Source: Coriobacteriia bacterium (GTDB lineage: Bacteria; Actinomycetota; Coriobacteriia; WRKU01; WQUG01). Taken from it: a DNA stretch of 50,897 nt. The position numbers and the translations under genes are program-made. Location of the stretch: positions 1 to 50,897 of the forward strand of contig WRBC01000012.1 of the NCBI GenBank assembly GCA_009779855.1. Direction: 5' to 3'. The notes beneath the pieces were generated by a model. It ran no database searches, had not been told where the DNA came from, and saw only the letters and a list, made by a program, of their open reading frames with translations. Below, piece after piece: positions 26,285-35,148 of this stretch. Position 1 is the first letter of the stretch. The number at the start of each line of letters is the position of its first letter.

Positions 26285-26710
26285 ATGAGTATCAATAGAG
26301 TAATGGTAAGTGGAAATCTGACACGTGAACCGGAGCTTCGTCAGGCTGGCTCAACCACAGTGCTTCAACTTGGAATTGCGGTCAATGATCGTGTGAGAAA
26401 TGCTCAGACTGATCAATGGGAAGACCGCCCGAACTTTTTTGATGTATTAGTTTGGGGAACACGTGGTGAAAGTCTTTCACGCATATTGACTAAAGGCATG
26501 AAGGTTGCTGTGGAAGGTAGGCTTCGCTGGAGTCAATGGCAAGCACAAGACGGTGGCAATCGTAGTAAAGTTGAGATTGTGGCTGATAGGGTAGAATTTT
26601 TTGCTCCTCCGCGTGAGGGTGGATCTCCCAGAGCAGCTAACGATAATTACTCTGCACCAGTAGCTACTGCTCCTAGTGTTGAAGTCTTAACAGAAGATAT
26701 TCCTTTCTAA
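26285..26710 (+). CDS. ssb: single-stranded DNA-binding protein
   Basis: A 141-residue SSB that coats single-stranded DNA. The OB-fold begins INRVMVSGNLTREPELR and includes FFDVLVWGTRGESL and GRLRWSQWQAQDGGNRSKVEI. A short linker leads to the acidic tip EDIPF, which recruits repair partners. It lies between rpsF and rpsR, a common order. Confidence 0.96.
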   Translation: MSINRVMVSGNLTREPELRQAGSTTVLQLGIAVNDRVRNAQTDQWEDRPNFFDVLVWGTRGESLSRILTKGMKVAVEGRLRWSQWQAQDGGNRSKVEIVADRVEFFAPPREGGSPRAANDNYSAPVATAPSVEVLTEDIPF

Positions 26711-26750
26711 CTAATAACACACATGAATGCATTTTAAGGAGGTCGTAGAG

Positions 26751-27014
26751 ATGGCTGATTACAACCAAAATCGCATTCCTCGCAAAAAGTATTGTCAGTT
26801 TTGCAAGGATAAGGTTGAGTACATCGACTACAAAGATGCGCAATTACTGCGCAAGTATATGACTGAAAGAGGCAAGATTAAGCCGCGTCGTGTTACAGGC
26901 GTGTGCACCCAACATCAGAACAAGCTTGCATTGGCAATCAAAAGATCGCGTGAGATGGCACTGATTCCCTATGTTGTTCCTGTTGTCAGTGGCCGCATTG
27001 GTCGCGGTAGATAG
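26751..27014 (+). CDS. rpsR: 30S ribosomal protein S18
   Basis: An 87-residue S18, partner of S6. It starts [20 protein letters not shown] and contains [20 protein letters not shown]. It keeps a CxxC (YCQFC) and a third Cys (GVCTQH), the zinc-binding form. The start is ATG at 26751 because AAGGAGG precedes it; a longer frame upstream is leader. Confidence 0.96.
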   Translation: MADYNQNRIPRKKYCQFCKDKVEYIDYKDAQLLRKYMTERGKIKPRRVTGVCTQHQNKLALAIKRSREMALIPYVVPVVSGRIGRGR

Positions 27015-27032
27015 AGCGAGGAGGAGAACAAG

Positions 27033-27656
27033 ATGAAAATAATTCTTCTCACGGAACTTAAGGGTCGTGGAGGCGAAGGCGATGTTATCGAGGTAAAGAC
27101 TGGTTTCGCCGTAAACTATCTATTTCCGCGTAAAATTGCTATTGAGGCTACACCAGGTAATCTTAAGCAACTAGAACAGCGCAGACATAACATTAGACAG
27201 CGCGAAGACGTTCGCTTGGCAGAGGCCGGGGATTTCCGTAATCTGCTTGAGGGCAAAAAGGTTGTTATCAAGGTAAAAGTTGGAGAGGCTGGACGTCTTT
27301 TCGGATCAGTTACCCCAATGATGATTGCTGAAGCAATCAAGGATCAGCTGGGTGTTGAAGTTGATCGTCGCAAGATTGAGACACGTGGAATGATTAAGAC
27401 TACAGGATCTCACCTTGCAGAACTTATGGTGTACCGAGACATCAAAGCAGACTTTAGCATTGATGTTGTTGCAGAAGGTGAAGAGGCTGAAATAAGCGAA
27501 GAAGAAGCTGCTTTGGCAGCCGAAGTTGAAGCTGCTAAGTCTGGAGTAGAGCCTGAGCTAGAAGAAGGCGAAGAAACTGCAGAAAGCGGTGATGAGAATA
27601 CTTCAGAGGCACAAGAAGATATTTCTGACTTGCCAGATGAAGAGGCCTCGAAGTAG
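27033..27656 (+). CDS. rplI: 50S ribosomal protein L9 with acidic C-terminal extension
   Basis: A 207-residue L9. The N-terminal rRNA-binding domain is standard (MKIILLTELKGRGGEGDVIE, then VNYLFPRKIA), followed by the linker helix and C-domain (GRLFGSVTPMMIAEAI, IETRGMIKTTGSH). L9 is usually about 150 residues; here some 55 more follow, very rich in Glu (AEISEEEAALAAEVEAAKSG), with an acidic end. The tail is in frame and keeps the local base composition, so it looks genuine. Confidence 0.93.
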   Translation: MKIILLTELKGRGGEGDVIEVKTGFAVNYLFPRKIAIEATPGNLKQLEQRRHNIRQREDVRLAEAGDFRNLLEGKKVVIKVKVGEAGRLFGSVTPMMIAEAIKDQLGVEVDRRKIETRGMIKTTGSHLAELMVYRDIKADFSIDVVAEGEEAEISEEEAALAAEVEAAKSGVEPELEEGEETAESGDENTSEAQEDISDLPDEEASK

Positions 27657-27699
27657 GGTTAGATCAAGCAAAAACTGCACTTTGTTGAGCAGGTTGTAT

Positions 27700-27728
27700 G
27701 AGCGCTTTTCCGTGAAGGGAAGGCGCTC
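27700..27728 (+). terminator. hairpin downstream of rplI, probable terminator or processing site
   Basis: GAGCGCTTTTCC (27700-27711) pairs with GGAAGGCGCTC (27718-27728) around a short loop, allowing GU pairs. No T-run follows, so termination may be partial. Confidence 0.4.
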
Positions 27729-27864
27729 TACTAAATTGAAGAATCTGTGGAAAACAGGGAAAACTTATAAAAGGGCAGCATAGGGTATTTACTTGTCTTG
27801 GAAAACATAATTCCCTTCTAATTTGATTGCTACTATATTTCACGGTAGAAAATAAGAGGAGTAT

Positions 27865-29232
27865 ATGTCTCAAAATATATCTAATAATCAGGGTACAAGA
27901 ACGCTACCTCATAATCTTGACGCAGAGCGTGGAGTATTGGGCTCAATGCTGCTGTCTTCAGTGGCTCAAGATGAGGCTGTTAGTACTCTGACCTCGCAAG
28001 ACTTTTATAGACCTTCGCATAAAGTCATTTATGATGCTATGGCTGACCTCAATTCAAGAGGGGTAAAATTCGACCACATTTCGCTTACTGACAAACTAGT
28101 AGCTGATGGCCAGCTTAATGCTGCAGGGGGTGCAGATTATTTAGCTGATCTTACTCTTAGTGTGCCTACTACCTCGCATTTTAAGCGTTATGCTGACATC
28201 GTAAAAAAGTTATCCACATATAGACAACTTGCTTTCGCAGGAACAGAAATTGCGTCACTTGCTTTTGCTACACCAGAGGATGTTGATGATGCGGTGGCAC
28301 AAGCCGAAAGACGCCTTTTTGATGTTACAGAAAAACAGGTAAGCACTGATTTTAAGCATTTGGGTGCAGACGGCCCTCTTGAAAAGGCTTATCTGCTTTT
28401 GGAAGAATACGCGGCGGCTAAGGGTGGAATTGTTGGGGCACCCACAGGTTTCCATGAACTCGATGAACTTACACGGGGCTTTAGGGGCGGCCAATTTATT
28501 GTTCTTGGTGCACGTCCTGCAGTAGGGAAAACGGCGCTTGCTTTAAATATGGCATTGGGTGCTGCTAAACAAGACGTAAGGGTGGGTGTCTTTTCTCTAG
28601 AAATGACTTCAGAAGATCTTGCCTTGCGCATGCTCACTTCAGAGGCGGGCATTGGTGCTCAGAAATTGCGCGGGGGAAATATTTCTCCTGAATGGTGGGG
28701 TCGCTTTTTAGAGGTTAGTGATTATTTATCGAAACTACCTATCTATATTGATGATACTCCTGATCTTAACATTAATAGGCTGCGGGTTAAGGCAAAGCGT
28801 GTTTTCCAAAACGCAGGAAGTGGCAAAAAACTACTTATTGTTGACTACTTACAACTTATGTCGGGGGAAGGCGAAAATCGCCAGAATGAGGTTGCCAGAA
28901 TTTCGCGTGGATTAAAGATACTCTCCAAAGACCTGGATGTTCCCATACTTGCACTGTCTCAGCTTTCAAGACCACCAAAGCTACAGCGTGATGGTAAGCG
29001 TCCGCAGCTATCAGACCTGCGTGAATCGGGGGCGATTGAACAGGACGCAGACATTGTTATGTTCTTGCACCGAGACATGGATCCTCCCAGTGAAGATGAA
29101 GAGGAAAATGAAGACCGCATGCCTCCCGATGCTGCGAAGCTCATTGTGGCAAAGCACCGTAATGGGCCAACGCGCGATATTCATTTGGTCTTCCGTAAAG
29201 AATTTGCACGCTTTCTCTCTATACAGCGATAA
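27865..29232 (+). CDS. dnaB: replicative DNA helicase DnaB
   Basis: A 455-residue hexameric helicase that unwinds DNA at the fork. The N-terminal domain begins PHNLDAERGVLGSMLLSS. The RecA-like domain has Walker A LGARPAVGKTALALNMA (about residues 213-229) and Walker B KLLIVDYLQLM. Later motifs are DLRESGAIEQDADIVMFLHR and KLIVAKHRNGPTRDI. An acidic stretch (SEDEEENEDRMP) lies before the last motif. The start is ATG at 27865 with AAGAGGAG upstream. Confidence 0.96.
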   Translation: MSQNISNNQGTRTLPHNLDAERGVLGSMLLSSVAQDEAVSTLTSQDFYRPSHKVIYDAMADLNSRGVKFDHISLTDKLVADGQLNAAGGADYLADLTLSVPTTSHFKRYADIVKKLSTYRQLAFAGTEIASLAFATPEDVDDAVAQAERRLFDVTEKQVSTDFKHLGADGPLEKAYLLLEEYAAAKGGIVGAPTGFHELDELTRGFRGGQFIVLGARPAVGKTALALNMALGAAKQDVRVGVFSLEMTSEDLALRMLTSEAGIGAQKLRGGNISPEWWGRFLEVSDYLSKLPIYIDDTPDLNINRLRVKAKRVFQNAGSGKKLLIVDYLQLMSGEGENRQNEVARISRGLKILSKDLDVPILALSQLSRPPKLQRDGKRPQLSDLRESGAIEQDADIVMFLHRDMDPPSEDEEENEDRMPPDAAKLIVAKHRNGPTRDIHLVFRKEFARFLSIQR

Positions 29233-29366
29233 ACAACTTAGGGTCAATTAGTTCACCGTTACACAGCACCGTTTGGCACGAGTAGATGCCTGATGCCGTC
29301 TTTACGGTACAATTGCCAAAGCAAATGATCCCACAATAACTCGCATTGCAGAGGGAAGGATACAGC

Positions 29367-31727
29367 ATGAGTCAAGCATCACGCTACCTTGACGCCCTTA
29401 CACATACTATTGGACCGCGCCCTGCCTCTTCTGATACAGAAAGACAGGCGGCTGAATGGTTACAGAGTCAATTTACTGAAGCTGGTGTTGCAACAGAACT
29501 GCAGGACTTTGATGCGCCCAGGTCGCCGCAGTCAGCGCGAATGCTCACCTATCTTGCTGCTCCTATTGCAGTTTTTGGTATCGGGGCAAGTTTTTTAGAG
29601 CAGATGTGGGTAATCCACTGGGCTTGCTGGTTGTTACTTGCAGCAATGGCTGTACTTACTTTGCTCGATATGTATGGCCCGAAGGGTCCTGCAGGGCTTA
29701 TCTCTCTTTTACCAAAGGGACCTAGTCAAAATGTAATAGCAAAAAGCATCCCTAGTTCGTACTCCCCAGGAGAAACACCAAAAAAGGTGGTTCTTGTTGC
29801 AAACTACGACACCGAATTAACCAGTCCGCTTTCTGGTGAGGCTACGTCTAGCATATATCGAATAGTGCAATTAGTGGCTAACCTTGTCGTAGTTCTTATG
29901 CCCCTACTAGTGCTATTGCTTCTTCTTAATCCTGTTTTCCTGCGCACGATAACGGATTGGATATTTTATGCGTTGTTGGCGTTGTGTATTCCAGGGATGG
30001 TGTTAATAGGTAATCAGCTTATTGCACGTGTGATGAATCGCTATTCTCCAGGAGCAAACAACAATGCAAGTGGGGTAGCAGCTATGCTTGTCGCTGCAGA
30101 GAAATTAGATGAGGGTCAGCAAGGACATTCTGGTCACACTATGACAACCACAGCTATTAAGCTAGCAGCAGCAGAAGCAAAGGTGGCAGAGGCTGCGAAA
30201 CAATCATCAAAAATGCCCGGTGTGGACTATAAGCCTGTAGGTGCCACTTCAGCTGCAACTGCTGTGGCTTCAGTCCCAGCTTCATCTTTAGATTTAGATC
30301 CAGAAAAAGCCCCTTTAATGACGGCGTCTTTTGAAAGTGTTGGGGTAACTGTTGAAGAGGACCCACAAGCCGATTATGAAAAGGAGTTGGCTACGGAAGC
30401 GGACTCATCAGCGCCATCCGAAGACCTTCTCAATCAGGGTCAACCAGATAAGGGCCAACCGGACGGAAACAAACTTAAGGAGGAGAGTGAGCCGGTTCTT
30501 CAAGATCCTCCAACTTCTGTTCCCGTCAGAACAGATAGGCTCTCGGAAGAAGAGGTAAAAGAACGCTTTGTGGATTTCGAGACAGTGGAATTCAGCAGTT
30601 TGGGTGATGATAGTAAAGTCGGGCTAACTACTTCTTATGCGGCCTTAGAGGATTATGATGCTCAGGCGACCTTTGCTGATGCCCCCGAATTGGGAACAGA
30701 GATGTTGGACGCTAATATAATTGGGGCTCCTGTAGGGGAAGTAGAAGTGGCCGCTGCTAGTAAGAGAAACAAGCAAAGTAGAAAGACTTCTCGTAGTGAG
30801 GGTTTGACTAAAGAGAGACGTGTCTCAAAAGAAGGAAAGCCAAAGAAGAAAAGATCTTTTTTTGGATTTGGTAAAAAGAACGATGCGCGCTATGAAGATG
30901 ATCCTAGCAATTGGCTTGGGCTTGGTGACGACTTTAATGCACGAAAAGAAGGAAAGGCTATTGGTAGCTGGGATAACTTTGGTGAGGGTGCAGGGGCTGG
31001 AGAAGGCGTTGTAGACTTGACCGACAGCTTTGCCCCGATAGGCGGAAGTGATTCGACGGCAGAATCAATGGACTTAATGTCTGAACCGCCTCTTGAGGCA
31101 GAAGATGGTGTTGTTGATTTAACTGACAGCTTTGCTCCTTTAGGGGGACCAGGCGGCGAAGACGACGACCATTTTGCCTGGAAAGGTGGCTTTGCTGGAG
31201 ACGACCCCATCGAGGACGACTCTTATGCCTCTGCTGAAGCAGCGCGCATCCGAAGAAAAGTTCTTGATTCACTTGATGTTGAGCTTAAAGAAAAAGAAGT
31301 ATGGTTTGTCGCAACTGGTGCTCATTACGGTGAGCGTGCTGGCATTAGAGCTTTTATGAATGATTACGGTGATGAGTTGCGCGGGGCCTTGTTTATCAAC
31401 ATAAGTGCTGTAGGGGCAGGGGACCTTTACTGGTCAACAAAGGAACATGCAGGAAAGACTTATCAAAGTAGTGCACGCCTGACAAGCATGCTACGCAGAC
31501 TGTCCCGTGAGTCGCATCTACGCATTAAGCCTTGGAAGAAGACGCTTATTAGTGATGCAGGCCCTATTCTTGCAGCAGGCAGAAAGGCAGTTACTCTTAC
31601 CCGCTTGACTGACAAAGGGGTGCCCTTTGCACTTGCCTCACAGCAAGATACTGCTGCAAGATTGGATAGCAGCAAGATCGATGAGGCTGCCGATTTAGTT
31701 TGTAGCATCATCAGAGAAGTAAGCTAG
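29367..31727 (+). CDS. M28-fold membrane protein lacking all metal-ligand residues
   Basis: This protein of 786 residues has the frame of an M28 aminopeptidase. It has membrane segments at about residues 60-100 and 165-220, and its peptidase fold is split by a low-complexity insert of about 380 residues. Every active-site position I can align is changed. The usual AHYDT is ANYDT (Asn146), GADDNASG is GANNNASG (Asn231), and the Glu-Glu after ATGA is His-Tyr (ATGAHYGERAG). The later Asp is Ser (FINISAVGAG) and the last His is Gln (ASQQDTAARLD). It is therefore probably a pseudo-enzyme with a binding or scaffold role. The insert is acidic, has a basic patch (KPKKKRSFFGFGKKND) and two copies of VVDLTDSFAP. 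The start is ATG at 29367, after GGAAGG. Confidence 0.7.
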   Translation: MSQASRYLDALTHTIGPRPASSDTERQAAEWLQSQFTEAGVATELQDFDAPRSPQSARMLTYLAAPIAVFGIGASFLEQMWVIHWACWLLLAAMAVLTLLDMYGPKGPAGLISLLPKGPSQNVIAKSIPSSYSPGETPKKVVLVANYDTELTSPLSGEATSSIYRIVQLVANLVVVLMPLLVLLLLLNPVFLRTITDWIFYALLALCIPGMVLIGNQLIARVMNRYSPGANNNASGVAAMLVAAEKLDEGQQGHSGHTMTTTAIKLAAAEAKVAEAAKQSSKMPGVDYKPVGATSAATAVASVPASSLDLDPEKAPLMTASFESVGVTVEEDPQADYEKELATEADSSAPSEDLLNQGQPDKGQPDGNKLKEESEPVLQDPPTSVPVRTDRLSEEEVKERFVDFETVEFSSLGDDSKVGLTTSYAALEDYDAQATFADAPELGTEMLDANIIGAPVGEVEVAAASKRNKQSRKTSRSEGLTKERRVSKEGKPKKKRSFFGFGKKNDARYEDDPSNWLGLGDDFNARKEGKAIGSWDNFGEGAGAGEGVVDLTDSFAPIGGSDSTAESMDLMSEPPLEAEDGVVDLTDSFAPLGGPGGEDDDHFAWKGGFAGDDPIEDDSYASAEAARIRRKVLDSLDVELKEKEVWFVATGAHYGERAGIRAFMNDYGDELRGALFINISAVGAGDLYWSTKEHAGKTYQSSARLTSMLRRLSRESHLRIKPWKKTLISDAGPILAAGRKAVTLTRLTDKGVPFALASQQDTAARLDSSKIDEAADLVCSIIREVS

Positions 31728-31759
31728 AAAGTTCTATTTCAGAAAGCAGAATATAGTTT

Positions 31760-33022
31760 ATGCGGTTCCTGCGACGTCTAAAACGTAGCTTCATCATTGC
31801 AAAGCGACAGCAGCTGACGCAAGATGATGTGAATGCTTTGCGCGAAAATCAACAACGCGTGTCTTTGATTATTAGCGCTCGCTGGCTTATGATTGTGCTT
31901 TTTGTCTTATTTTCAGTGGCAGGGACTGCGGTGTTTTGGGCAGAAGCCAGTGTGTCGGAGCTTAGCAGTATTATTGTGCCCCTAAATGCTCTGTTGCTAG
32001 TGATTGTTTACAATTTTGTCTTTACAAAGCTCAATTCGATGCTGTCAAACATCTCTGTTGCAAGCATGCTGCAGCTTGTTTTCGACGTGATAGTCGTAAC
32101 GGTTTTGGTCTATTTTTCTGGTGGAGTCGAGTCGTGGTTTTGGGTAGTGTACTTACTTATACTCTTTGCTGCCGCGCTTATCAGCCAAAACGCAATTAAG
32201 ATTTGGGCGCTTGCGATTTTTATCTGCGTGATGCTCATGGCAGTCCAGTGGGGTGCATTCTTTGGAATAATTCCTTACCAGCACCTTCCCTTTGCTGCAG
32301 GAGTCGAGTGGTATTCGACCCAATTTGTTTTGATGCGCAGTCTTTGGCAGGTATCGATGATATTAGGCACGGCGCTAATTGCAAGCAACGGAGTTAATTG
32401 GTTGCTAAATCTTGTGTCTTATTCGCGTGAGTCCCAGTTAATTGATGTGCGAACAGGTTTGTACTCACGTGCTTTTTTGCTGCGTACACAGGAAATTGAA
32501 GCTCACAGAGCCCTGCGTGATGGACGCTCCTTGCATTTAATGTTGATAGATATTGATAATTTTGGTGCTATAAATACTCGCTTTGGTTTTGAAAAAGGGG
32601 ACGCGGTAATTAAGCAGCTTTCTGCCCAATTGCAGAGTGAGCTCCTTGCCTTTGATAACGATTATCCTTATAGCTCTAATATTGCGGCACGTATTAGCGG
32701 GGAAGAGTTTGCCCTGCTTTTAAGTGAAGACAGCAGCGAAAGTCATATGCGCGCGGGGGATCTGACTGCTGGACTAAGTATTGCAGATGTTAGTGGTTTT
32801 GCACAGCAGCTATGCAATACTATTGCTGCTACTGACTATGATGGTGTCTCCATTACAGTTTCTATTGGGCTTGCAAGCCTACCTCTTGATACCCTTGACC
32901 CAGATGAATTGGGGGACTGTGCTGACCAGGCTCTTGCCCGTGCTGTATCAAAAGGCGGGGGATGCGTTGCTGTTCCTGCGGTAAGAGATTTAGAGGTTGC
33001 TTTTAATGCAGAAATTGCCTAA
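31760..33022 (+). CDS. membrane GGDEF-domain protein (putative diguanylate cyclase)
   Basis: A 420-residue protein with about six hydrophobic segments in the first 220 residues, followed by a GGDEF domain. The domain starts DVRTGLYSRAFLLRTQ, continues LMLIDIDNFGAINTRFGFEKGD and has SGEEFALLL in place of GGDEF. The first Gly is replaced by Ser, so c-di-GMP synthesis is likely but not certain. It probably senses a membrane or ligand signal. It starts 32 nt after the M28-like gene and its end overlaps the next gene by 17 nt. Confidence 0.8.
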   Translation: MRFLRRLKRSFIIAKRQQLTQDDVNALRENQQRVSLIISARWLMIVLFVLFSVAGTAVFWAEASVSELSSIIVPLNALLLVIVYNFVFTKLNSMLSNISVASMLQLVFDVIVVTVLVYFSGGVESWFWVVYLLILFAAALISQNAIKIWALAIFICVMLMAVQWGAFFGIIPYQHLPFAAGVEWYSTQFVLMRSLWQVSMILGTALIASNGVNWLLNLVSYSRESQLIDVRTGLYSRAFLLRTQEIEAHRALRDGRSLHLMLIDIDNFGAINTRFGFEKGDAVIKQLSAQLQSELLAFDNDYPYSSNIAARISGEEFALLLSEDSSESHMRAGDLTAGLSIADVSGFAQQLCNTIAATDYDGVSITVSIGLASLPLDTLDPDELGDCADQALARAVSKGGGCVAVPAVRDLEVAFNAEIA

Positions 33023-33995
33023 TCTGCCGTCCAATTCAGGGCTTGGCACAGAGTCTAAAGATCGTGCCCAGTTGCGCTATAGGTACCAAGGCCAGATGGG
33101 CTTTGATGCAAGCAATGTGATGACTCCCTCGACAAGTGCAACGCAGCAAGGCAGTGGGACATTTGCTGAGGGGAACAGTGAAGGACCAAATGCTGCAACT
33201 GTCCCGTCCCACACTTCAAAAAGCACGGACAAAGGTGCTGAGGATACTACAGATATGGTTCACCTGTTGCACAATGCTCTTGATAGCTTTGAGCCAAAAC
33301 GTGATAAGCGCTACTACGTAAGCGGAGTAATCACGGTACTTTTTGCAGTACTGCTTGTGATAGGCAGCCTAGGGTCATCTTTGGCTTTCGTAGCATTTAC
33401 TCCTACTAATGCAGAACTTATCGCCCACGCCCATGCAGGCTTTAGTCCAGAAGAAATCAAGTCACGGCAAATTGTTGCTGCAGAAATACTGCACTATGTG
33501 GTGATTTTTCCCTTTGAGCCCGTAACGGACATAGACATTAGTCAAGAAGACCTAGATACCTTGCGTCAGTGGAGCTTAGGTGAATATGAACTGTGTCATT
33601 TAACCGATGTGCGTATCTTATTGGGTAATTCTTTGTTGCTGAGTTTTGCAATTACGATTGTCTCTGCAGTAATTATTACTGTATTTAGGAATAAGCAATT
33701 TGTTCGTCACAGTCTGCTTGCAGCAGGTATTGCCTGCATAGCAATTCCTGCAGTCCTTGGCTTTTTCATCCTCTTTTTCTTCCAGCCGACTTTCGTGATA
33801 TTTCATGAGATATTTTTCCCGCAGGGAAATTGGCAATTCGCCCCAGAAACTTTACTAATTTCGACATTGCCAGAAAGGTATTGGCAGGCCGCAGGACTCC
33901 TTTGGATGGGTCTTTTCTTAGTTAACGGACTTATTCTTACGGCTTTATCACGCTTTTGCGGGAAAATGCACGCATGGAGCGTGACAAATAACTAA
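33006..33995 (+). CDS. DUF1461 (TIGR01906-type) integral membrane protein
   Basis: A protein of about 329 residues. A polar cytoplasmic N-terminus (about 80 residues) precedes four membrane segments. The family pattern is visible as ELCHLTDVRILLGN, FVIFHEIFFPQGNWQFAPE and ISTLPERYWQAAGLLW. The function of DUF1461 proteins is not known. The start is ATG at 33006, inside the end of the GGDEF gene, with AGAGG upstream, so the two are translationally coupled. Confidence 0.75.
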   Translation: MQKLPNLPSNSGLGTESKDRAQLRYRYQGQMGFDASNVMTPSTSATQQGSGTFAEGNSEGPNAATVPSHTSKSTDKGAEDTTDMVHLLHNALDSFEPKRDKRYYVSGVITVLFAVLLVIGSLGSSLAFVAFTPTNAELIAHAHAGFSPEEIKSRQIVAAEILHYVVIFPFEPVTDIDISQEDLDTLRQWSLGEYELCHLTDVRILLGNSLLLSFAITIVSAVIITVFRNKQFVRHSLLAAGIACIAIPAVLGFFILFFFQPTFVIFHEIFFPQGNWQFAPETLLISTLPERYWQAAGLLWMGLFLVNGLILTALSRFCGKMHAWSVTNN

Positions 33996-34108
33996 TTTCA
34001 TGGCAGTATATGAGGGTTAGCTTTAAGCCTAACCACTGAAAAGGGTCGCTGTGCTTGGTTATCATGCAACAGTTTGACCGAAGTAGAAAATACAGGAGGC
34101 AAGAAAAC

Positions 34109-34258
34109 ATGGCAGAAGCATATTGCGTAAAGTGCAAAGCAAAAAGAGAAATGACTGATGCTAAAGAAGAAACAATGAAGAACGGTCGTCCGATTCTTAA
34201 GGGTAAGTGTCCAGAGTGTGGCACTACTATCTGCAAGATTCTTCCTTCAAAGAAGTAG
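34109..34258 (+). CDS. small zinc-ribbon protein (DUF5679-like)
   Basis: A 49-residue protein with two CxxC pairs, CVKC near the N-terminus and CPEC later, which should bind one zinc. It reads MAEAYCVKCKAKREMTDAKE at the N-terminus. The start is ATG at 34109 with CAGGAGG upstream. Proteins of this kind are common in Actinomycetota; the role is unknown. It is a single-gene unit with its own terminator. Confidence 0.8.
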   Translation: MAEAYCVKCKAKREMTDAKEETMKNGRPILKGKCPECGTTICKILPSKK

Positions 34259-34282
34259 CTCTTAATAACACTTAACTATGTG

Positions 34283-34321
34283 ACCCGCCTTTCCTTTCTA
34301 AAGAGGAAGGCGGGTTTTTTC
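34283..34321 (+). terminator. strong intrinsic terminator
   Basis: A stem of 15 base pairs (ACCCGCCTTTCCTTT with AGAGGAAGGCGGGT, one GU pair) closes a CTAA loop and is followed by seven T. It ends the small zinc-ribbon transcript. Confidence 0.92.
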
Positions 34322-34395
34322 ATGTCCTTACCAGACTGTTATGAGCCTGCTTGGTTTTAATCTATTCCTAGCTTAGCTTGTAGTAAACTAAATTT

Positions 34396-35148
34396 ATGAA
34401 AAATACTGAAGAAGCATATCTAAGCTGTAATGGAAAAACTCTTAACTCGGTGCAGGCCAGTGGTATCGTGGACGCACGTCTTGATCTTGACCGCGAAAGA
34501 CGCTGCGGTTTTCCTGAGGTAATTTTTAGCCTAGGAAAGACTCCAGAACAGGTTGCCCGCATTACTAAAGAGCTCTCTGGTCGCGCACATACAGTGCTAG
34601 CTACTCTGGCTGACCCAGAACATTTTGCTGTTACACAGGAACTGGTTCCTGATGCAATCTATCACAAAGAGGCTCGCCTTATCGTGGTTCGCCAGAAAGA
34701 TTACAACCCTGGCAAAGGAACAGGACATGTCGTAGTGGCCACGGGGGGCACTGCTGATTTTCCCGTAGCTGAAGAAGCCGCTATCTCTGCAGAACTTCAC
34801 GGTGCTCATGTTACTCGTCTTTATGACATAGGGGTAGCGGGGGTTCACCGTGCCTTAGAGCACACAGAAACACTGCAAAGCGCCCGTGTCATCATTGCTG
34901 TAGCGGGCATGGAGGGTGCTCTTCCTATACTTATGGCAGGACTTGTTAAGGTTCCGGTAATCGCTGTTCCTACCAGCGTTGGATACGGGGCAAACTTTGA
35001 AGGAGTCGCGCCGCTACTTACAATGCTGAATTCCTGTTCAGGGGGCATTAGCGTAGTAAACATCAATAATGGCTTTGGTGCCGCAGTAGTGGCAACGCGT
35101 ATTAATGATCCTGAATGGGCGAAAAAAGACGGGGAGCAATCCCAGTGA
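34396..35148 (+). CDS. larB: nickel-pincer cofactor biosynthesis protein LarB
   Basis: A 250-residue LarB, which carboxylates nicotinic acid adenine dinucleotide and releases AMP to form pyridinium-3,5-biscarboxylic acid mononucleotide, the first step to the nickel-pincer cofactor. The C-terminal part resembles AIR carboxylase (PurE): VVVATGGTADFPVAEEA, VIIAVAGMEGALP, VPTSVGYGANFEG and VVNINNGFGA. The N-terminal part includes RCGFPEVIFSLGKTPEQV. It overlaps larC by 4 nt (GTGA). Confidence 0.9.
   Translation: MKNTEEAYLSCNGKTLNSVQASGIVDARLDLDRERRCGFPEVIFSLGKTPEQVARITKELSGRAHTVLATLADPEHFAVTQELVPDAIYHKEARLIVVRQKDYNPGKGTGHVVVATGGTADFPVAEEAAISAELHGAHVTRLYDIGVAGVHRALEHTETLQSARVIIAVAGMEGALPILMAGLVKVPVIAVPTSVGYGANFEGVAPLLTMLNSCSGGISVVNINNGFGAAVVATRINDPEWAKKDGEQSQ

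Noticed and set aside
35115-35144. A longer N-terminus for LarC starting at 35115
   Set aside because: The GTG at 35145 gives the normal family N-terminus, overlaps the larB stop by 4 nt and has a ribosome binding site; the extension lies wholly inside larB.
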